Shown: positions 18,914 through 28,122, numbered from the stretch's first letter. The stretch is DNA of 64,000 nt from 34-65-8 sp046294735 (GCA_046294735.1 JBKBKB010000005.1:62001-126000); one strand, 5' to 3'. Notes: a model not told the origin generated them from the sequence alone. Numbers and translations: made by a program.

Positions 18914-19639
18914 TCAGTAAGATCCGGCCTGGAGGATGTCCCCGCCGCGTGCCGGATCCGGCATCAGCGGGCGCAGTTCGCCGAGCCGCTGCACCGGGCG
19001 GGCCGCAAATGACCCGTCGGGGTTGAGGCCGAACCGGCCTGCGTGCAGCACCCGCCCGCCGCCAAGGTCGACCAGCGCGCGCTGAAAGTCGTCGAAGCCC
19101 ATCGCGAAGCAGCCGTTCGAGCGGCCGAGCTTGCCCCACTTGTCAAGGTGTGCCCGCTCCGCATAGCGCGCCGGATGCATCACGATTGCCCGGTCAAGCG
19201 CGTTGTTGTTGGTTTCGTCCAGCCCTTCGAGCCGCATCGACGTGCCATAGCGCCCTGCATACCAGCTGTAGGTCATATAGGTGCCTTCGCTGGTGCAGTG
19301 TGATTCGTGTTCATTGGAGAACCAGTTGAGCCACCCGTCATGCTCCGGATCCGACCCGTCTCCATGGCTGACGAGGTAGGAATCGATCCGCCCTGCTTCG
19401 AGGTAGACCAGGTGCATCCGCGGCTCGGTGCTGGCAAGGCCGAAGTCAGCAATGCCGACCACATCATGCCGCCAGACAAGGTCGCCCGCCCGGTGCTGCG
19501 CCTGCTTGGCAATCTCGACCAGCTTGGCATCGCGCACCAGCCCGCTGCGCGCCATGGCAGGCACAGCCGCCGGAAGCGTCAGCGCGGCGCCAGTGGCAAG
19601 GGTGCCCTTGAGAAGATCGCGCCTGTTCATGCTGGTCAT
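18914..19639 (-). CDS. L,D-transpeptidase catalytic domain family protein, Tat-exported
   Basis: About 241 residues. The N-terminus MNRRDLLKGTLATGAALTLP is a twin-arginine signal. The domain is the L,D-TPase_2 type rather than YkuD, with ESHCTSEGTYMT, AIVMHPARYAERAH and the active-site segment LGRSNGCFAMGFDDF bearing the nucleophilic Cys. Distant homologues act on murein, but the reaction here is inferred. The ATG at 19639 is used; 19630 would place the RR motif right at the start and is equally possible. Confidence 0.8.
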   Translation of the reverse strand: MTSMNRRDLLKGTLATGAALTLPAAVPAMARSGLVRDAKLVEIAKQAQHRAGDLVWRHDVVGIADFGLASTEPRMHLVYLEAGRIDSYLVSHGDGSDPEHDGWLNWFSNEHESHCTSEGTYMTYSWYAGRYGTSMRLEGLDETNNNALDRAIVMHPARYAERAHLDKWGKLGRSNGCFAMGFDDFQRALVDLGGGRVLHAGRFGLNPDGSFAARPVQRLGELRPLMPDPARGGDILQAGSY

Positions 19640-19686
19640 TGTAGCATAGAAATCGGTGACGGAAAGGTGAACGGAGCATAGCGAAA

Positions 19687-20139
19687 ATGGCGGCAAGGTC
19701 TACCATCGGCACAATCGTGTCTCTCGCACTTCTGGCCGCAGCATCCCCGGCTGCAGCCGATCGGCAGCCTGTGGAAATGGATGAAACCACGGCTGACCGG
19801 CTGGCGAACAACCGCGGGCTGACCCTGCAATGGATCAGCTGGGACCAGCGTGGCCACGCGCAGGCGCGCAGCGGCAGCGACGGCCTTTATCTCACCGGCA
19901 GCCAGGTCGATCCGGAAAAGCCAGGGGCGGTTTTTCTCGACGGTAAGGTCACCGCAGCCGGGCCGGACTGGTTCACCTTCGAAGGGCTTATCCGCATCAC
20001 CCATACACCCGATGAAGGGCGCACCTGCGAGGCCAACAAGACCTGGCATTTCGCCATCACCCAGAACCGCAAATACTACCGCCTGCGCGAGTTCGAATGG
20101 TGTGACGGGCTGACCGACTATATCGACATCTACTTCTGA
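19687..20139 (+). CDS. Hypothetical secreted protein, 150 aa
   Basis: The family is not recognised. A clear signal peptide (IVSLALLAAASPAAA) is followed by a compact, beta-rich sequence with two cysteines that could pair (RTCEANKTWHF and FEWCDGLTDY), typical of a small periplasmic protein. It is divergent from the Tat-exported transpeptidase (47 bp between starts) and overlaps the end of the convergent thioredoxin-like gene by 10 bp. Confidence 0.7.
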   Translation: MAARSTIGTIVSLALLAAASPAAADRQPVEMDETTADRLANNRGLTLQWISWDQRGHAQARSGSDGLYLTGSQVDPEKPGAVFLDGKVTAAGPDWFTFEGLIRITHTPDEGRTCEANKTWHFAITQNRKYYRLREFEWCDGLTDYIDIYF

Positions 20140-20627
20140 GCTGCCAGCGCCGCGAGCTCGGTGAAGATCGCCTCTTCGCTGCGGCTGGCGGCGTTGCGCC
20201 AGGTCGCTGCCGTATCGAGGTTGACCCCACTCCCGTCCGGCCTGAGCACCAGTACGGCGGGGGTACCGGGCACGGTCTCGAGCCCGAAGCGGCGTGCTAG
20301 GCCAAGGTTATGCCCGTCGCCGGTTTGCGGCATCCCGACATTGACAAAGACCAGCTCGTAATGCGCTGCCACCAGCGCGGCAAAGCGCGGCGTTTCCAGC
20401 CATCCGGCCAGCGCACGGCTGTCGTGGCACCAGTTCGCGCCAAACACCACCAGTATCCGCGCGTTGCGCTGGGCTGCGCGGGCAAGCGCCGTATCGACGG
20501 CCGCCGCGGCATCGAGCGCGGCATCGTAGGACCGCGCTTCCGGGTGATCGGCCTTGGGCGCGCCGGTGGTGGCGCATCCGGCCAGCGCCAGCGCCAACAC
20601 GCCAAGCAGCGGGAGCAGACGGGTCAT
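20130..20627 (-). CDS. Thioredoxin-fold lipoprotein lacking the second active-site Cys
   Basis: 165 residues. The signal peptide ends in lipobox LAGC (Cys18). The thioredoxin fold is seen as ARILVVFGANWCHDSRALAGWL and VPGTPAVLVLRPDG, including the cis-proline position. The usual CxxC is C-H-D-S (Cys67 only), so it cannot act as an ordinary dithiol oxidoreductase. A monothiol, binding or chaperone-like role is possible. It is coupled to the deacetylase-like gene upstream by a 4 bp overlap. Confidence 0.82.
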   Translation of the reverse strand: MTRLLPLLGVLALALAGCATTGAPKADHPEARSYDAALDAAAAVDTALARAAQRNARILVVFGANWCHDSRALAGWLETPRFAALVAAHYELVFVNVGMPQTGDGHNLGLARRFGLETVPGTPAVLVLRPDGSGVNLDTAATWRNAASRSEEAIFTELAALAAQK

Positions 20628-21562
20628 GCGGTTTCCTTGGATGCGGGGGCAGGATAGCGGGCGTTTTCGCGGGCCATGGTGACTATCGAGGCGGCGTGAC
20701 GGGCAGCAACCGTGCGCGGATCATCACCATAGCCGCCGCCCAAAGCGCTGGCGACCGGAATGCCGCGCCTGCGGGCCTCGCCGAGTACGATGCAATCGCG
20801 CCCTGCCAGCCCGTCGTCGCTGAGGGCGAGGCGGCCCAGCTTGTCGTCGGCGTGGGGATCGACCCCGGCCTGATAGAGCACCAGGTCGGGCGCAAACCGG
20901 TCAAGCAGCATAGGCAGGTGCCGCGCCAGTTCTGCCAGGTACGCCTCGTCCCCCAGGCCGTCGCGCAGGGCGACATCGAGGCTGGAGCGGGCCTTGCGCA
21001 AGGGGAAGTTCTTGTCGGCATGCATCGAGAAGGTGAACACGTCCGGTCGGCCCGCGAGCAGGCTGGCGGTGCCGTCACCCTGATGCACATCGAGATCGAC
21101 CACCAGCACGCGCCGTGCATGGCCTTCGGTCAGCAAGCGATTGGCGGCCACCGCCAGATCGTTGAACACGCAGTAACCTGCGCCGGTGTCGTGCAGCGCA
21201 TGGTGGCTGCCCGCCGCGCTGTTGGCGGCATAGCCGTGCCGCATCGCCAGCCGTGCGGCGAGCCAGGTTCCGCCATTGGTGTGCCGTACCCGCGCCGCGA
21301 TCTGCTCTGTCACCGGAAAGCCGATCCGGCGCTCCTTGTCCGGTGGTACGGCGGCGCGGAAGACCTCGTCGACGTAGGCGGGGCAATGGACTGCCTCCAG
21401 CCAGCGGCGCGGCATCGGCTTGGGCGCGTGTTCAGTCAGCGGTATGCCGCAGCTGCGCAGTTCCTCCATCACCAGCCGGTACTTGTCGAACCGGAAAGTG
21501 CCGCCTGTCGGCGGCGGCGGCGCGTAGTCAACATGGTGGACGACGTGCAGCATGGCGCTCAC
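20624..21562 (-). CDS. Histone deacetylase-like amidohydrolase
   Basis: 312 residues of the arginase/deacetylase fold (AcuC/HDAC family), Zn-dependent. Conserved pieces are the HHALHDTGAGYCVFND loop, VLVVDLDVHQGDGTA with the Asp and His metal ligands, and YQAGVDPHADDKLGRL with the third ligand. Bacterial members deacetylate polyamines or protein lysines; the substrate here is unknown. Its start overlaps the mntP stop and its stop overlaps the thioredoxin-like gene, both by ATGA. Confidence 0.9.
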   Translation of the reverse strand: MSAMLHVVHHVDYAPPPPTGGTFRFDKYRLVMEELRSCGIPLTEHAPKPMPRRWLEAVHCPAYVDEVFRAAVPPDKERRIGFPVTEQIAARVRHTNGGTWLAARLAMRHGYAANSAAGSHHALHDTGAGYCVFNDLAVAANRLLTEGHARRVLVVDLDVHQGDGTASLLAGRPDVFTFSMHADKNFPLRKARSSLDVALRDGLGDEAYLAELARHLPMLLDRFAPDLVLYQAGVDPHADDKLGRLALSDDGLAGRDCIVLGEARRRGIPVASALGGGYGDDPRTVAARHAASIVTMARENARYPAPASKETA

Positions 21563-22104
21563 AGGTATCCGGTGTGTTCGGCGAGGATCTTCACGCCGAG
21601 CGCGATCAGGATCACCCCGCCGAGCCGTTCTGCCCAGGCCCCGAACCGGTCGCCTGCCCTGCGCCCGAGCATGACCCCGAGCCCGCTCAGCACCAGAGTG
21701 ACCAGCCCGATCACCAGCCCGGCGGTGAGCGGGGGGACATTGAGCGTCGGCAGGGTAACGCCCGCCGCCAGGGCGTCGATACTGGTAGCAATGCCGGCGA
21801 CCAGCAGCGCCATGCCGGTCAGGGCCGAGCCAGCCGCGTCATCGGTGCCGGAGCCCAGCAGCATCCGCACCCCGAGGAACCCCAGCAGGCCGAACGCGAT
21901 CCAGTGATCGACCGCCGCGACATAGGCCAGCGCGACTGCCCCGAACCCCCAGCCGATCAGCGGCATGACCCCCTGGAACAGCCCGAAAGTGCCCGCAATC
22001 GCAGCCCCGCCGCACCAGCCCGGCCGAAACCGCGCGCCCTGGGTCAAGGCAACCGCAAAGGCATCCATCGCCAGCGCGAGGGCAAGGAGAAGTGTAGCCG
22101 TCAA
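21559..22104 (-). CDS. mntP: Putative manganese efflux pump MntP
   Basis: A 181-residue inner-membrane protein with six helices. The MntP repeats each carry a conserved intramembrane Asp, in ALAMDAFAVALTQG and GIATSIDALAAG. The family exports Mn2+. There are only 19 bp between ispG and this gene, leaving no room for the yybP-ykoY riboswitch often found before mntP. It is coupled downstream to the deacetylase-like gene. Confidence 0.88.
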   Translation of the reverse strand: MTATLLLALALAMDAFAVALTQGARFRPGWCGGAAIAGTFGLFQGVMPLIGWGFGAVALAYVAAVDHWIAFGLLGFLGVRMLLGSGTDDAAGSALTGMALLVAGIATSIDALAAGVTLPTLNVPPLTAGLVIGLVTLVLSGLGVMLGRRAGDRFGAWAERLGGVILIALGVKILAEHTGYL

Positions 22105-22123
22105 AGTTGAACCGACAGCGCCC

Positions 22124-23278
22124 CTACTCGGCCGCTACCGCCGGTGCCGGCGTTGCATGGGGGTCGAAGGCGGTCGCTTCGCCGCGCTCGATCTCTGCCG
22201 CCTTGTCCTCGACCAGCCTAACGATGTGGTCTAGCATGGCCTCGCTCTGCACGTGGTGGTCGGTCACCCCCCGCAGGTAGACCATGTGCTTGCCCGCGCC
22301 GCCGCCAGTCAGCCCGATGTCGGTCTCACGTGCTTCGCCGGGGCCATTGACCACGCAACCGAGCACCGACAGGCTCATCGGGGTCTTGATGTGTTCGAGC
22401 CGCTTCTCCAGCGCCTCGACCGTGCGGATCACGTCGAAGCCCTGCCGCGAACAGCTGGGGCAGGAGACGATCCGCACCCCCCGGGTGCGCAGGCCCAGTG
22501 CCTTCAGCATCTCGAAGCCGACCTTGACCTCCTGCTCCGGCTCGGCGGAGAGGCTGACGCGGATGGTATCGCCAATCCCCGCCCACAGCAGGCTGCCGAT
22601 GCCGATGCTCGACTTGACCGTGCCGCCGATCAGCCCGCCTGCCTCGGTAATGCCCAGGTGCAGCGGGCAGTCGACGGTTTCAGCAAGGCCGTGATAGGCG
22701 GCGACTGCCAGGAACACGTCGCTCGCCTTCACCGCCACCTTGTATTCGTGGAAGTCGTGGTCCTGCAGCAGCTTGATGTGGTCGAGCGCGCTTTCGATCA
22801 GCGCCTCGGGGCAAGGCTCGCCATACTTCTCCAGCAGGTCCTTCTCAAGGCTGCCGGCATTGACTCCGATGCGGATCGCGCAACCGTTGGCCTTGGCCGC
22901 GCGGACGACTTCGGCAACCCGCTGGGAGGAGCCGATATTGCCCGGGTTGATCCGCAGGCAGGCGGCACCGGCGTCAGCCGCTTCGAGCGCGCGCTTGTAG
23001 TGGAAGTGGATGTCCGCGACGAGCGGCACCTGCGCCGCCCTGGCGATCTTGCGGAAGGCTGCGGTCGATTCCTCGGTCGGGCAGGAGACCCGGATGATGT
23101 CCGCCCCAGCTTCCTCGCACCGGCGGATCTGGTCGATCGTCGCCACCGCGTTCTCGGTCGGGGTATTGGTCATGGTCTGCACCGTGATCGGCGCATCGCC
23201 GCCCACGGGCACCTTGCCGACCATGATCTGGCGCGACTGGCGGCGCATGATGGTGCGCCAGGGACGGATCTCGCTCAT
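22124..23278 (-). CDS. ispG: 4-hydroxy-3-methylbut-2-enyl diphosphate synthase IspG
   Basis: Penultimate enzyme of the MEP isoprenoid pathway, converting MEcPP to HMBPP with a [4Fe-4S] cluster. It has 384 residues. The cluster ligands are Cys273 and Cys276 (VSCPSCSRQG) and Cys308 (GCVVNGPGEARE). The TIM-barrel N-terminus begins MRRQSRQIMVGKVPVGG. First gene of a leftward run ispG-mntP-deacetylase-thioredoxin-like. Confidence 0.98.
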   Translation of the reverse strand: MSEIRPWRTIMRRQSRQIMVGKVPVGGDAPITVQTMTNTPTENAVATIDQIRRCEEAGADIIRVSCPTEESTAAFRKIARAAQVPLVADIHFHYKRALEAADAGAACLRINPGNIGSSQRVAEVVRAAKANGCAIRIGVNAGSLEKDLLEKYGEPCPEALIESALDHIKLLQDHDFHEYKVAVKASDVFLAVAAYHGLAETVDCPLHLGITEAGGLIGGTVKSSIGIGSLLWAGIGDTIRVSLSAEPEQEVKVGFEMLKALGLRTRGVRIVSCPSCSRQGFDVIRTVEALEKRLEHIKTPMSLSVLGCVVNGPGEARETDIGLTGGGAGKHMVYLRGVTDHHVQSEAMLDHIVRLVEDKAAEIERGEATAFDPHATPAPAVAAE

Positions 23279-23493
23279 CGGACTGACCGGCTTCCTGTTA
23301 GGGGTTTAACGGGAGACTTCACAGGAGACATGGACCACATGTTACACTGTCCTGTGTCAAAAAAGTTGCAGCGCGACAGCATCGCTGCCGCGCCTGTGTG
23401 GCGAGCATGGCGGGATTTGGGGAGGGGTGCGCGCATCGCCCCCCCTTAGCACCGCCGCGCACGGTAGGAAATGCGCCTGCCCGGCCAATCCCA

Positions 23494-24030
23494 TCATTCG
23501 CACCCGCCCGGTTGTAGCCGCAACTCATACAGGAATTCGTCATCGCGGTGGTCGCCGACCCAGAAGTCGATCGCGGCGACTTTGGCAAAGCCATAGCGTT
23601 CGTAGAAGCGCTGGCCGCCGAAGTTCTCGGCCCAGACCGAGAGCTGGATCGCATCATGGCCGCGCGCCCGGGCCTCGGCAATGGACCAGTCCATCAGGGC
23701 TGCACCAATGCCCTGCCCGGTCAGATCGGGCTGGGTATAGAGCTGGCCGAGTGCAATCGGACTGCGCAGGCATGTGGGCGAATCGTCCACATACCAGCTC
23801 GGGTAGCGCAGCTTGACAAAGCCAAGCAGCCGGGTGCCATCGTCGGCCAGCTGGTGGATGCATTCGCCGCCTTCCACCTCGCCCCGCACGGCCTCGTCAG
23901 AATAGGCCATCTCAAGGAAGGTCTGCAGGTTCGCCTCGGAATAGAGGTGGCCGAAGGCTGCGACGAAGCTCTCCCGCCCTAGCAGGGCGAGCGCGGGAAC
24001 ATCGGCGGATGTGGCAGAGCGCAGGTTCAT
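23494..24030 (-). CDS. GNAT family N-acetyltransferase
   Basis: 178 residues with the acetyl-CoA-binding signature TGQGIGAALMDWSIAEARARG, then VWAENFGGQRFYERYGF, both typical of GNAT motif A/B. The N-terminus MNLRSATSADVPALALLGRESF is usual for RimI/PA4866-like members. The substrate is unknown. It is divergent from the isoaspartyl peptidase gene. Confidence 0.9.
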   Translation of the reverse strand: MNLRSATSADVPALALLGRESFVAAFGHLYSEANLQTFLEMAYSDEAVRGEVEGGECIHQLADDGTRLLGFVKLRYPSWYVDDSPTCLRSPIALGQLYTQPDLTGQGIGAALMDWSIAEARARGHDAIQLSVWAENFGGQRFYERYGFAKVAAIDFWVGDHRDDEFLYELRLQPGGCE

Positions 24031-24108
24031 CGGGCGGCTGTCCTAAGCCGGTGCGCGCCATGTGCAACCCCGCTTCGCACAAGCGGGCGGGCGTGCTAGC
24101 CCAAGGGC

Positions 24109-25242
24109 ATGAATACAGTTCGCACGCTGCTCTCCGCTCTCCTTGCCCTATGCGCTGCGCCAGCCATGGCCGAGGAGGCCGCCCCTGAAATGCCCAAGTG
24201 GTCGCTGGCGATCCACGGTGGGGCCGGCACGCTCGACAAGGCGGCGATGACGCCTGAGCGGCGGGCCGACTACGAGGCCGCGCTGCAGGCCGCGCTCGAT
24301 GCCGGGGCCGAGATTCTCGCCGTCGGCGGCGATGCGATGGATGCGGTCAAGGCCGCGGTCATAATCTTGGAGGATTCACCGCTGTTCAACGCCGGCAGGG
24401 GCGCGGTGTTCACGTGGGAGGGGACGAACGAACTCGACGCCTCGATCATGGACGGGCGCGACCGGAGCGCGGGCGCGGTGGCGGGGGTGAAGACGGTCAG
24501 GAACCCGATCCTGCTGGCCGACATGGTCCGCACGCAGAGCGAGCACGTCATGTTGATGGGCGCAGGCGCTGAGGCCTTTGCGGTGGAGAAGGGTTTTGCC
24601 GTCACTCCGCCTGAGTACTTCGCCACCGAGGCGCGGCGCGAGGCGCTGGAGCGGATGAAGGCAAAGCAATTGTCTGCGCTCGATGTCGATCACAAGTTCG
24701 GCACGGTGGGTGCGGTGGCGCTCGATACGAAGGGCAATCTGGCAGCGGCGACCTCTACCGGCGGGATGACCGGCAAGCGCTGGGGCCGCGTGGGCGATGC
24801 TCCGGTGATCGGCGCGGGGACCTATGCGGATAATCGCGCCTGTGCAGTCTCGGCGACGGGATGGGGGGAGTACTTCCTGCGCGTCGGGGTGGCGCATGAG
24901 ATTTGCGCGCGGTTGCGGATGGAGCGCGTGGAAAAGCGCCGTGCTGTTGAATGGGAGGCATCGCGCGCAGTGAATGAGGCAAATCCCGGCAACATCACCT
25001 TCACTCAAGTGAAGTTGATCGATTTGCCTTCACAATCTGCGCAAGATGCTGCCGATGATGTCATGGCCGATGTCGCGGAACTCGGCGGCGATGGCGGGGT
25101 GATCCTCGTCACGCCGGAAGGCCACGCGATCTTCAGCTTCAACACCAGCGGAATGTATCGCGGGCGGGCAACCAGTGCGGGCGTCAACGAAGTGGCGATC
25201 TTTGGCGGTGAGGATGAGGTCTCGGCCACACCCGATCACTGA
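24109..25242 (+). CDS. Isoaspartyl peptidase / L-asparaginase, exported
   Basis: A 377-residue Ntn-hydrolase that cleaves beta-aspartyl dipeptides and asparagine after self-processing. A signal peptide (LLSALLALCAAPAMA) is followed by WSLAIHGGAG and NAGRGAVFTWEGTNELDASIM. The autocleavage site is DHKFGTVGAVA, which makes Thr199 the catalytic N-terminal nucleophile. ATSTGGMTGKRWGRVGDAP forms the substrate loop. Periplasmic location is inferred from the leader. Confidence 0.94.
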   Translation: MNTVRTLLSALLALCAAPAMAEEAAPEMPKWSLAIHGGAGTLDKAAMTPERRADYEAALQAALDAGAEILAVGGDAMDAVKAAVIILEDSPLFNAGRGAVFTWEGTNELDASIMDGRDRSAGAVAGVKTVRNPILLADMVRTQSEHVMLMGAGAEAFAVEKGFAVTPPEYFATEARREALERMKAKQLSALDVDHKFGTVGAVALDTKGNLAAATSTGGMTGKRWGRVGDAPVIGAGTYADNRACAVSATGWGEYFLRVGVAHEICARLRMERVEKRRAVEWEASRAVNEANPGNITFTQVKLIDLPSQSAQDAADDVMADVAELGGDGGVILVTPEGHAIFSFNTSGMYRGRATSAGVNEVAIFGGEDEVSATPDH

Positions 25243-25257
25243 GATTCGGCGGGCGTT

Positions 25258-26169
25258 CTAGCCCCGCGCGAACTGGGCCAGCACCCGGCCCGTTTCCGCC
25301 AGCGCCGCCAACGCGGCCGGTTCCATCCGTAGGTGCTGCTGAGCCGCGCGGAAATAGACCGCGAAGGTAATTGGCGCGCGGCCGGCCGGTTCGACGAAGC
25401 CTATATCGACATAGACGCTGCCCATGCCGGGTGCCAGCGAAGTGCCCGTCTTGTCGCCTGCGGGCCATTCCGGCGGCAGGCCAGCCCGCACCCGGTCCTG
25501 CCCGGTTCGGGTGTCGATCATCCACTGGCGCAGCTCGGCTTTGCGCGGGGCGTCCAGCACCGGGCCATAGAGCAGGGCGGCCACGGTGCGGGCCATGGCA
25601 TCAGGGGCGGTGGTGTCGCGCAGATCGCCGGGCGGCACGACATTGAGCTCTGGCTCGATCCGGTCGAGACGGCTGGCCTCGTCGCCGAGGCTGCGCCAGA
25701 ACGCGGTCAGCGCTTCCGGCCCGCCCAGTTCGCGCAGCAGCACGTTGGCCGCCGCGTTGTCACTGGTGATCTGGGTGGCGCGCGCCAGTTCACGCAAGGT
25801 CGCCCCTTGCTCCAGCCGCTCGGTGGTGAAGGGCGAGACCGACATCAGATCGTCGCGGGTCCAGCGCACCAGCCGGTCGGCGTCGATCACCCCAGCCTGG
25901 TGACGGGCCAGCACCATCGCCGCCAGCGACAGCTTGAACGAGGAGGCATGGGGAAACCGCGCAAAGCCGTTGTGGCCCACGCTCTGGCCCGTTCCGGTGT
26001 CATGGAAGCTCGCCCCCAGCACGCCGTTCGCCGCCGCCTCGATGATCCGCAGGCGCAGGGCAAAGCGGTTGGCGGTGGTGGGTGCCACCGGCACGCAGGC
26101 GGCGAGGCCGAATGCCCCGGCGCCGACCAGCAGTTGCCGTCGGCCGAGCAAGACCCTGTCACTGCCCAT
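25258..26169 (-). CDS. Class A serine beta-lactamase, Tat-type lipoprotein
   Basis: 303 residues. The leader GRRQLLVGAGAFGLAAC has a twin-arginine motif and a lipobox (Cys25). All class A active-site elements are intact: SSFK (Ser76, Lys79; Ambler 70/73), SDN (136-138; Ambler 130-132), EPELN in the omega loop (Glu172; Ambler 166) and KTG (240-242; Ambler 234-236). It should therefore hydrolyse beta-lactams; its spectrum cannot be read from this. It is last in the MoxR/DUF58/SpoIIM/RDD run and overlaps the RDD gene by 11 bp. Confidence 0.93.
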   Translation of the reverse strand: MGSDRVLLGRRQLLVGAGAFGLAACVPVAPTTANRFALRLRIIEAAANGVLGASFHDTGTGQSVGHNGFARFPHASSFKLSLAAMVLARHQAGVIDADRLVRWTRDDLMSVSPFTTERLEQGATLRELARATQITSDNAAANVLLRELGGPEALTAFWRSLGDEASRLDRIEPELNVVPPGDLRDTTAPDAMARTVAALLYGPVLDAPRKAELRQWMIDTRTGQDRVRAGLPPEWPAGDKTGTSLAPGMGSVYVDIGFVEPAGRAPITFAVYFRAAQQHLRMEPAALAALAETGRVLAQFARG

Positions 26170-27061
26170 CGTGCTTGTCCTTCTTGCGCTTGCCGAACCG
26201 CATGCCGCCTTCCAGCCGGGCGCGCAACTGGGCGTAGAACGCCTCGAGGAAGGCACGCTCGTCGCCTGCCCCCGGTTCCCAGCCGATCTTGCGGCAGATT
26301 GCCTCGTGCACGGCGACCATCGCTTCCGCCCGGTCCTCGCGCAGGACCCGCTCCAGCGTCTGCAGTTCGTATTCGCCATAGACCGACAGGTCCTGATCGC
26401 TGAACCGATAGGCCGCGCCGGTCACGGCGCTGGCGTGGTCGCGCATCGCCCCCTGGGTTGAAAGCACAGCGGCAAGCCGGGCGCGCGGGGCGTCGACCAC
26501 CCAGGTTCCGGCTACCAGATCGCCTGCGCGCAGCGCATCGCGGTTGAAGAACGGGAACAGCATGAATAGCAGGAACCACACCGTCGCAGCAATGCCGGCA
26601 TTGCCGGCATCCCCGCTCGGCGCGGTCATCAGCAATATCAGCGGCAGGAACAGTTCGATATCGCGCAGCAGGTTGCGCGCCAGCACCGCCTCGGCGGTCA
26701 GGCGCCCGCCGTTCCGCGCGGCGACCCGGATGCCGACCGCCCGCTTGCCGAAGGTTGCCCCGCGCGGGCCCAGTTCCATGACGATGAAATAGCCGTTCCA
26801 CAGGAAGAACCAGAACAGTGTCCAGATCACCAGCAGGAATTCGCCCGCGCCCGCCTGGTCGATCTCCGCGTCAGGGCTGAGCAGGCCGCTGGCCAGATAG
26901 AGCAGCAGCAAGGTGATCACCAGCGCCGTCACGAACAGGATCGTGAAATCGAGGATCAGTGCACCCGCCCGGGCACCGCGGCTGGCGACGCGGAAGGTCA
27001 AGGCAACCCCCTCCGGCGTCACCAGTTCGCGGCTGCGCTTGTCGATCGCGGCCGCGCTCAT
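26159..27061 (-). CDS. RDD family membrane protein
   Basis: 300 residues. The RDD domain occupies the N-terminal two thirds, with TFRVASRGARAGALILDFTI, then GATFGKRAVGIRVAARNGGRLT, and several hydrophobic helices. A soluble charged C-terminal tail (about 200-300) ends GKRKKDKHDGQ. RDD proteins are of varied or unknown function, some in ion transport. The ATG at 27061 overlaps the SpoIIM-like stop (ATGA). Confidence 0.88.
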   Translation of the reverse strand: MSAAAIDKRSRELVTPEGVALTFRVASRGARAGALILDFTILFVTALVITLLLLYLASGLLSPDAEIDQAGAGEFLLVIWTLFWFFLWNGYFIVMELGPRGATFGKRAVGIRVAARNGGRLTAEAVLARNLLRDIELFLPLILLMTAPSGDAGNAGIAATVWFLLFMLFPFFNRDALRAGDLVAGTWVVDAPRARLAAVLSTQGAMRDHASAVTGAAYRFSDQDLSVYGEYELQTLERVLREDRAEAMVAVHEAICRKIGWEPGAGDERAFLEAFYAQLRARLEGGMRFGKRKKDKHDGQ

Positions 27062-28122
27062 GCCGCGCCGATCCGGCCCCGGCCGCGGAAGGCATAAAAA
27101 TAGACCATCCACATCACCAGCATGAAGATCCCGATGATTGCCCGCGCCTCGGTCCCCGCAAGCTGGCGCGGGAACGCTTCGAGCAGGGCGGCAAACACCA
27201 GCATCAGCACCACCCCGGCCATGACCTGAGCCCCGCGCCGCCCCGCCTCGGCTGCTGCGGCCATCACGCTGCGCCGGCCGGGAAAGGCCATCTTGCGCCC
27301 GATATGCAGGCCCGCCGCGCCTGCCAGCAGGATGGCGAAGATCTCGGTCGTACCGTGCACGCCCAGCCAGGCGAGGAACGGTATCAGCAGCCCGGCATCA
27401 TGATAGAGCCACAGCATCGCGCCCAGCACCGCCATGTTGTGGACCAGCAGCATCAGGGTCGGCACCCCGAAGGCAAATCCGAGCGCGAAGGCGAGGATCG
27501 AAACCCCGGCATTGTTCTGGAACAGCTGCGCGGCAAAGGCGGCGAGTCCGCCTGCGCCTTCTTCCACCTTCAGCGTTTCCAGGAGGACTTCGCGGCTGGC
27601 CCCGGGCACCCGCGAATCGGCGAACTGCGTTGGCACCAGTGAAAAGTACCAGTCCTGGTCGCGCGCCACGAGCAGCCACCCGGCCAGCGTGCCCATAACC
27701 ATCACGAACAGCGCGATGCAGCTATCGAGCCAGACCTCGCGCACTGCCCGGCTGAGATCACCGCCGAGGAAGCGGCGCAGCCAGGCCATGGCGCCTTCGC
27801 GCGGGCCATAGACCTGGAACCAGGCGCGCTGGACCAGCGCTTCGAGATAGCCGATCGTTGCCGCATCGAGCGAGGTCTCGCGTGCCACTGCCAGGCTTGA
27901 GGCAGCGGTGCGGTAAAGCGTGGGCAGAGCCATCACGTCTTCGTCCGGCAGGCCGCGCAGGCGCCCTTTCTCGATCCGGTTGAGCATGGCCTCGAGCCGG
28001 GCCCAGTCCTGCTCGCGCTCCAGCCGGAAGCGGTCCGAACGCAGAGCCGCCGCCGCGACATCGGGCGGCGCGGCGGCCAGTTCCTTGCGGCCGAACAGCG
28101 ATCCCAGCGCAGGTGCTTTCAT
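27058..28122 (-). CDS. Stage II sporulation protein M (SpoIIM)-like membrane protein
   Basis: 354 residues: a soluble helical N-terminal region (about 1-110), then several transmembrane helices. SpoIIM-type segments include NNAGVSILAFALGFAFGVPTL and FLAWLGVHGTTEIFAILLAGAAGLHIGR. Members in non-sporulating bacteria sit with MoxR, DUF58 and RDD genes as here, and their role is unknown, perhaps envelope-related. It overlaps both neighbours by 4 bp. Confidence 0.9.
   Translation of the reverse strand: MKAPALGSLFGRKELAAAPPDVAAAALRSDRFRLEREQDWARLEAMLNRIEKGRLRGLPDEDVMALPTLYRTAASSLAVARETSLDAATIGYLEALVQRAWFQVYGPREGAMAWLRRFLGGDLSRAVREVWLDSCIALFVMVMGTLAGWLLVARDQDWYFSLVPTQFADSRVPGASREVLLETLKVEEGAGGLAAFAAQLFQNNAGVSILAFALGFAFGVPTLMLLVHNMAVLGAMLWLYHDAGLLIPFLAWLGVHGTTEIFAILLAGAAGLHIGRKMAFPGRRSVMAAAAEAGRRGAQVMAGVVLMLVFAALLEAFPRQLAGTEARAIIGIFMLVMWMVYFYAFRGRGRIGAA

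Noticed and set aside
22105..22123. Mn-sensing yybP-ykoY riboswitch before mntP
   Set aside because: Only 19 bp separate ispG from mntP, too little for the element.
23320..23360. TTGACA on the leftward strand (23355-23360) and CACAGGA/TCCTGTG inverted repeat upstream of ispG
   Set aside because: No acceptable -10 box lies 16-18 bp away, and the 7 bp arms are 23 nt apart, so neither a promoter nor an operator can be supported.
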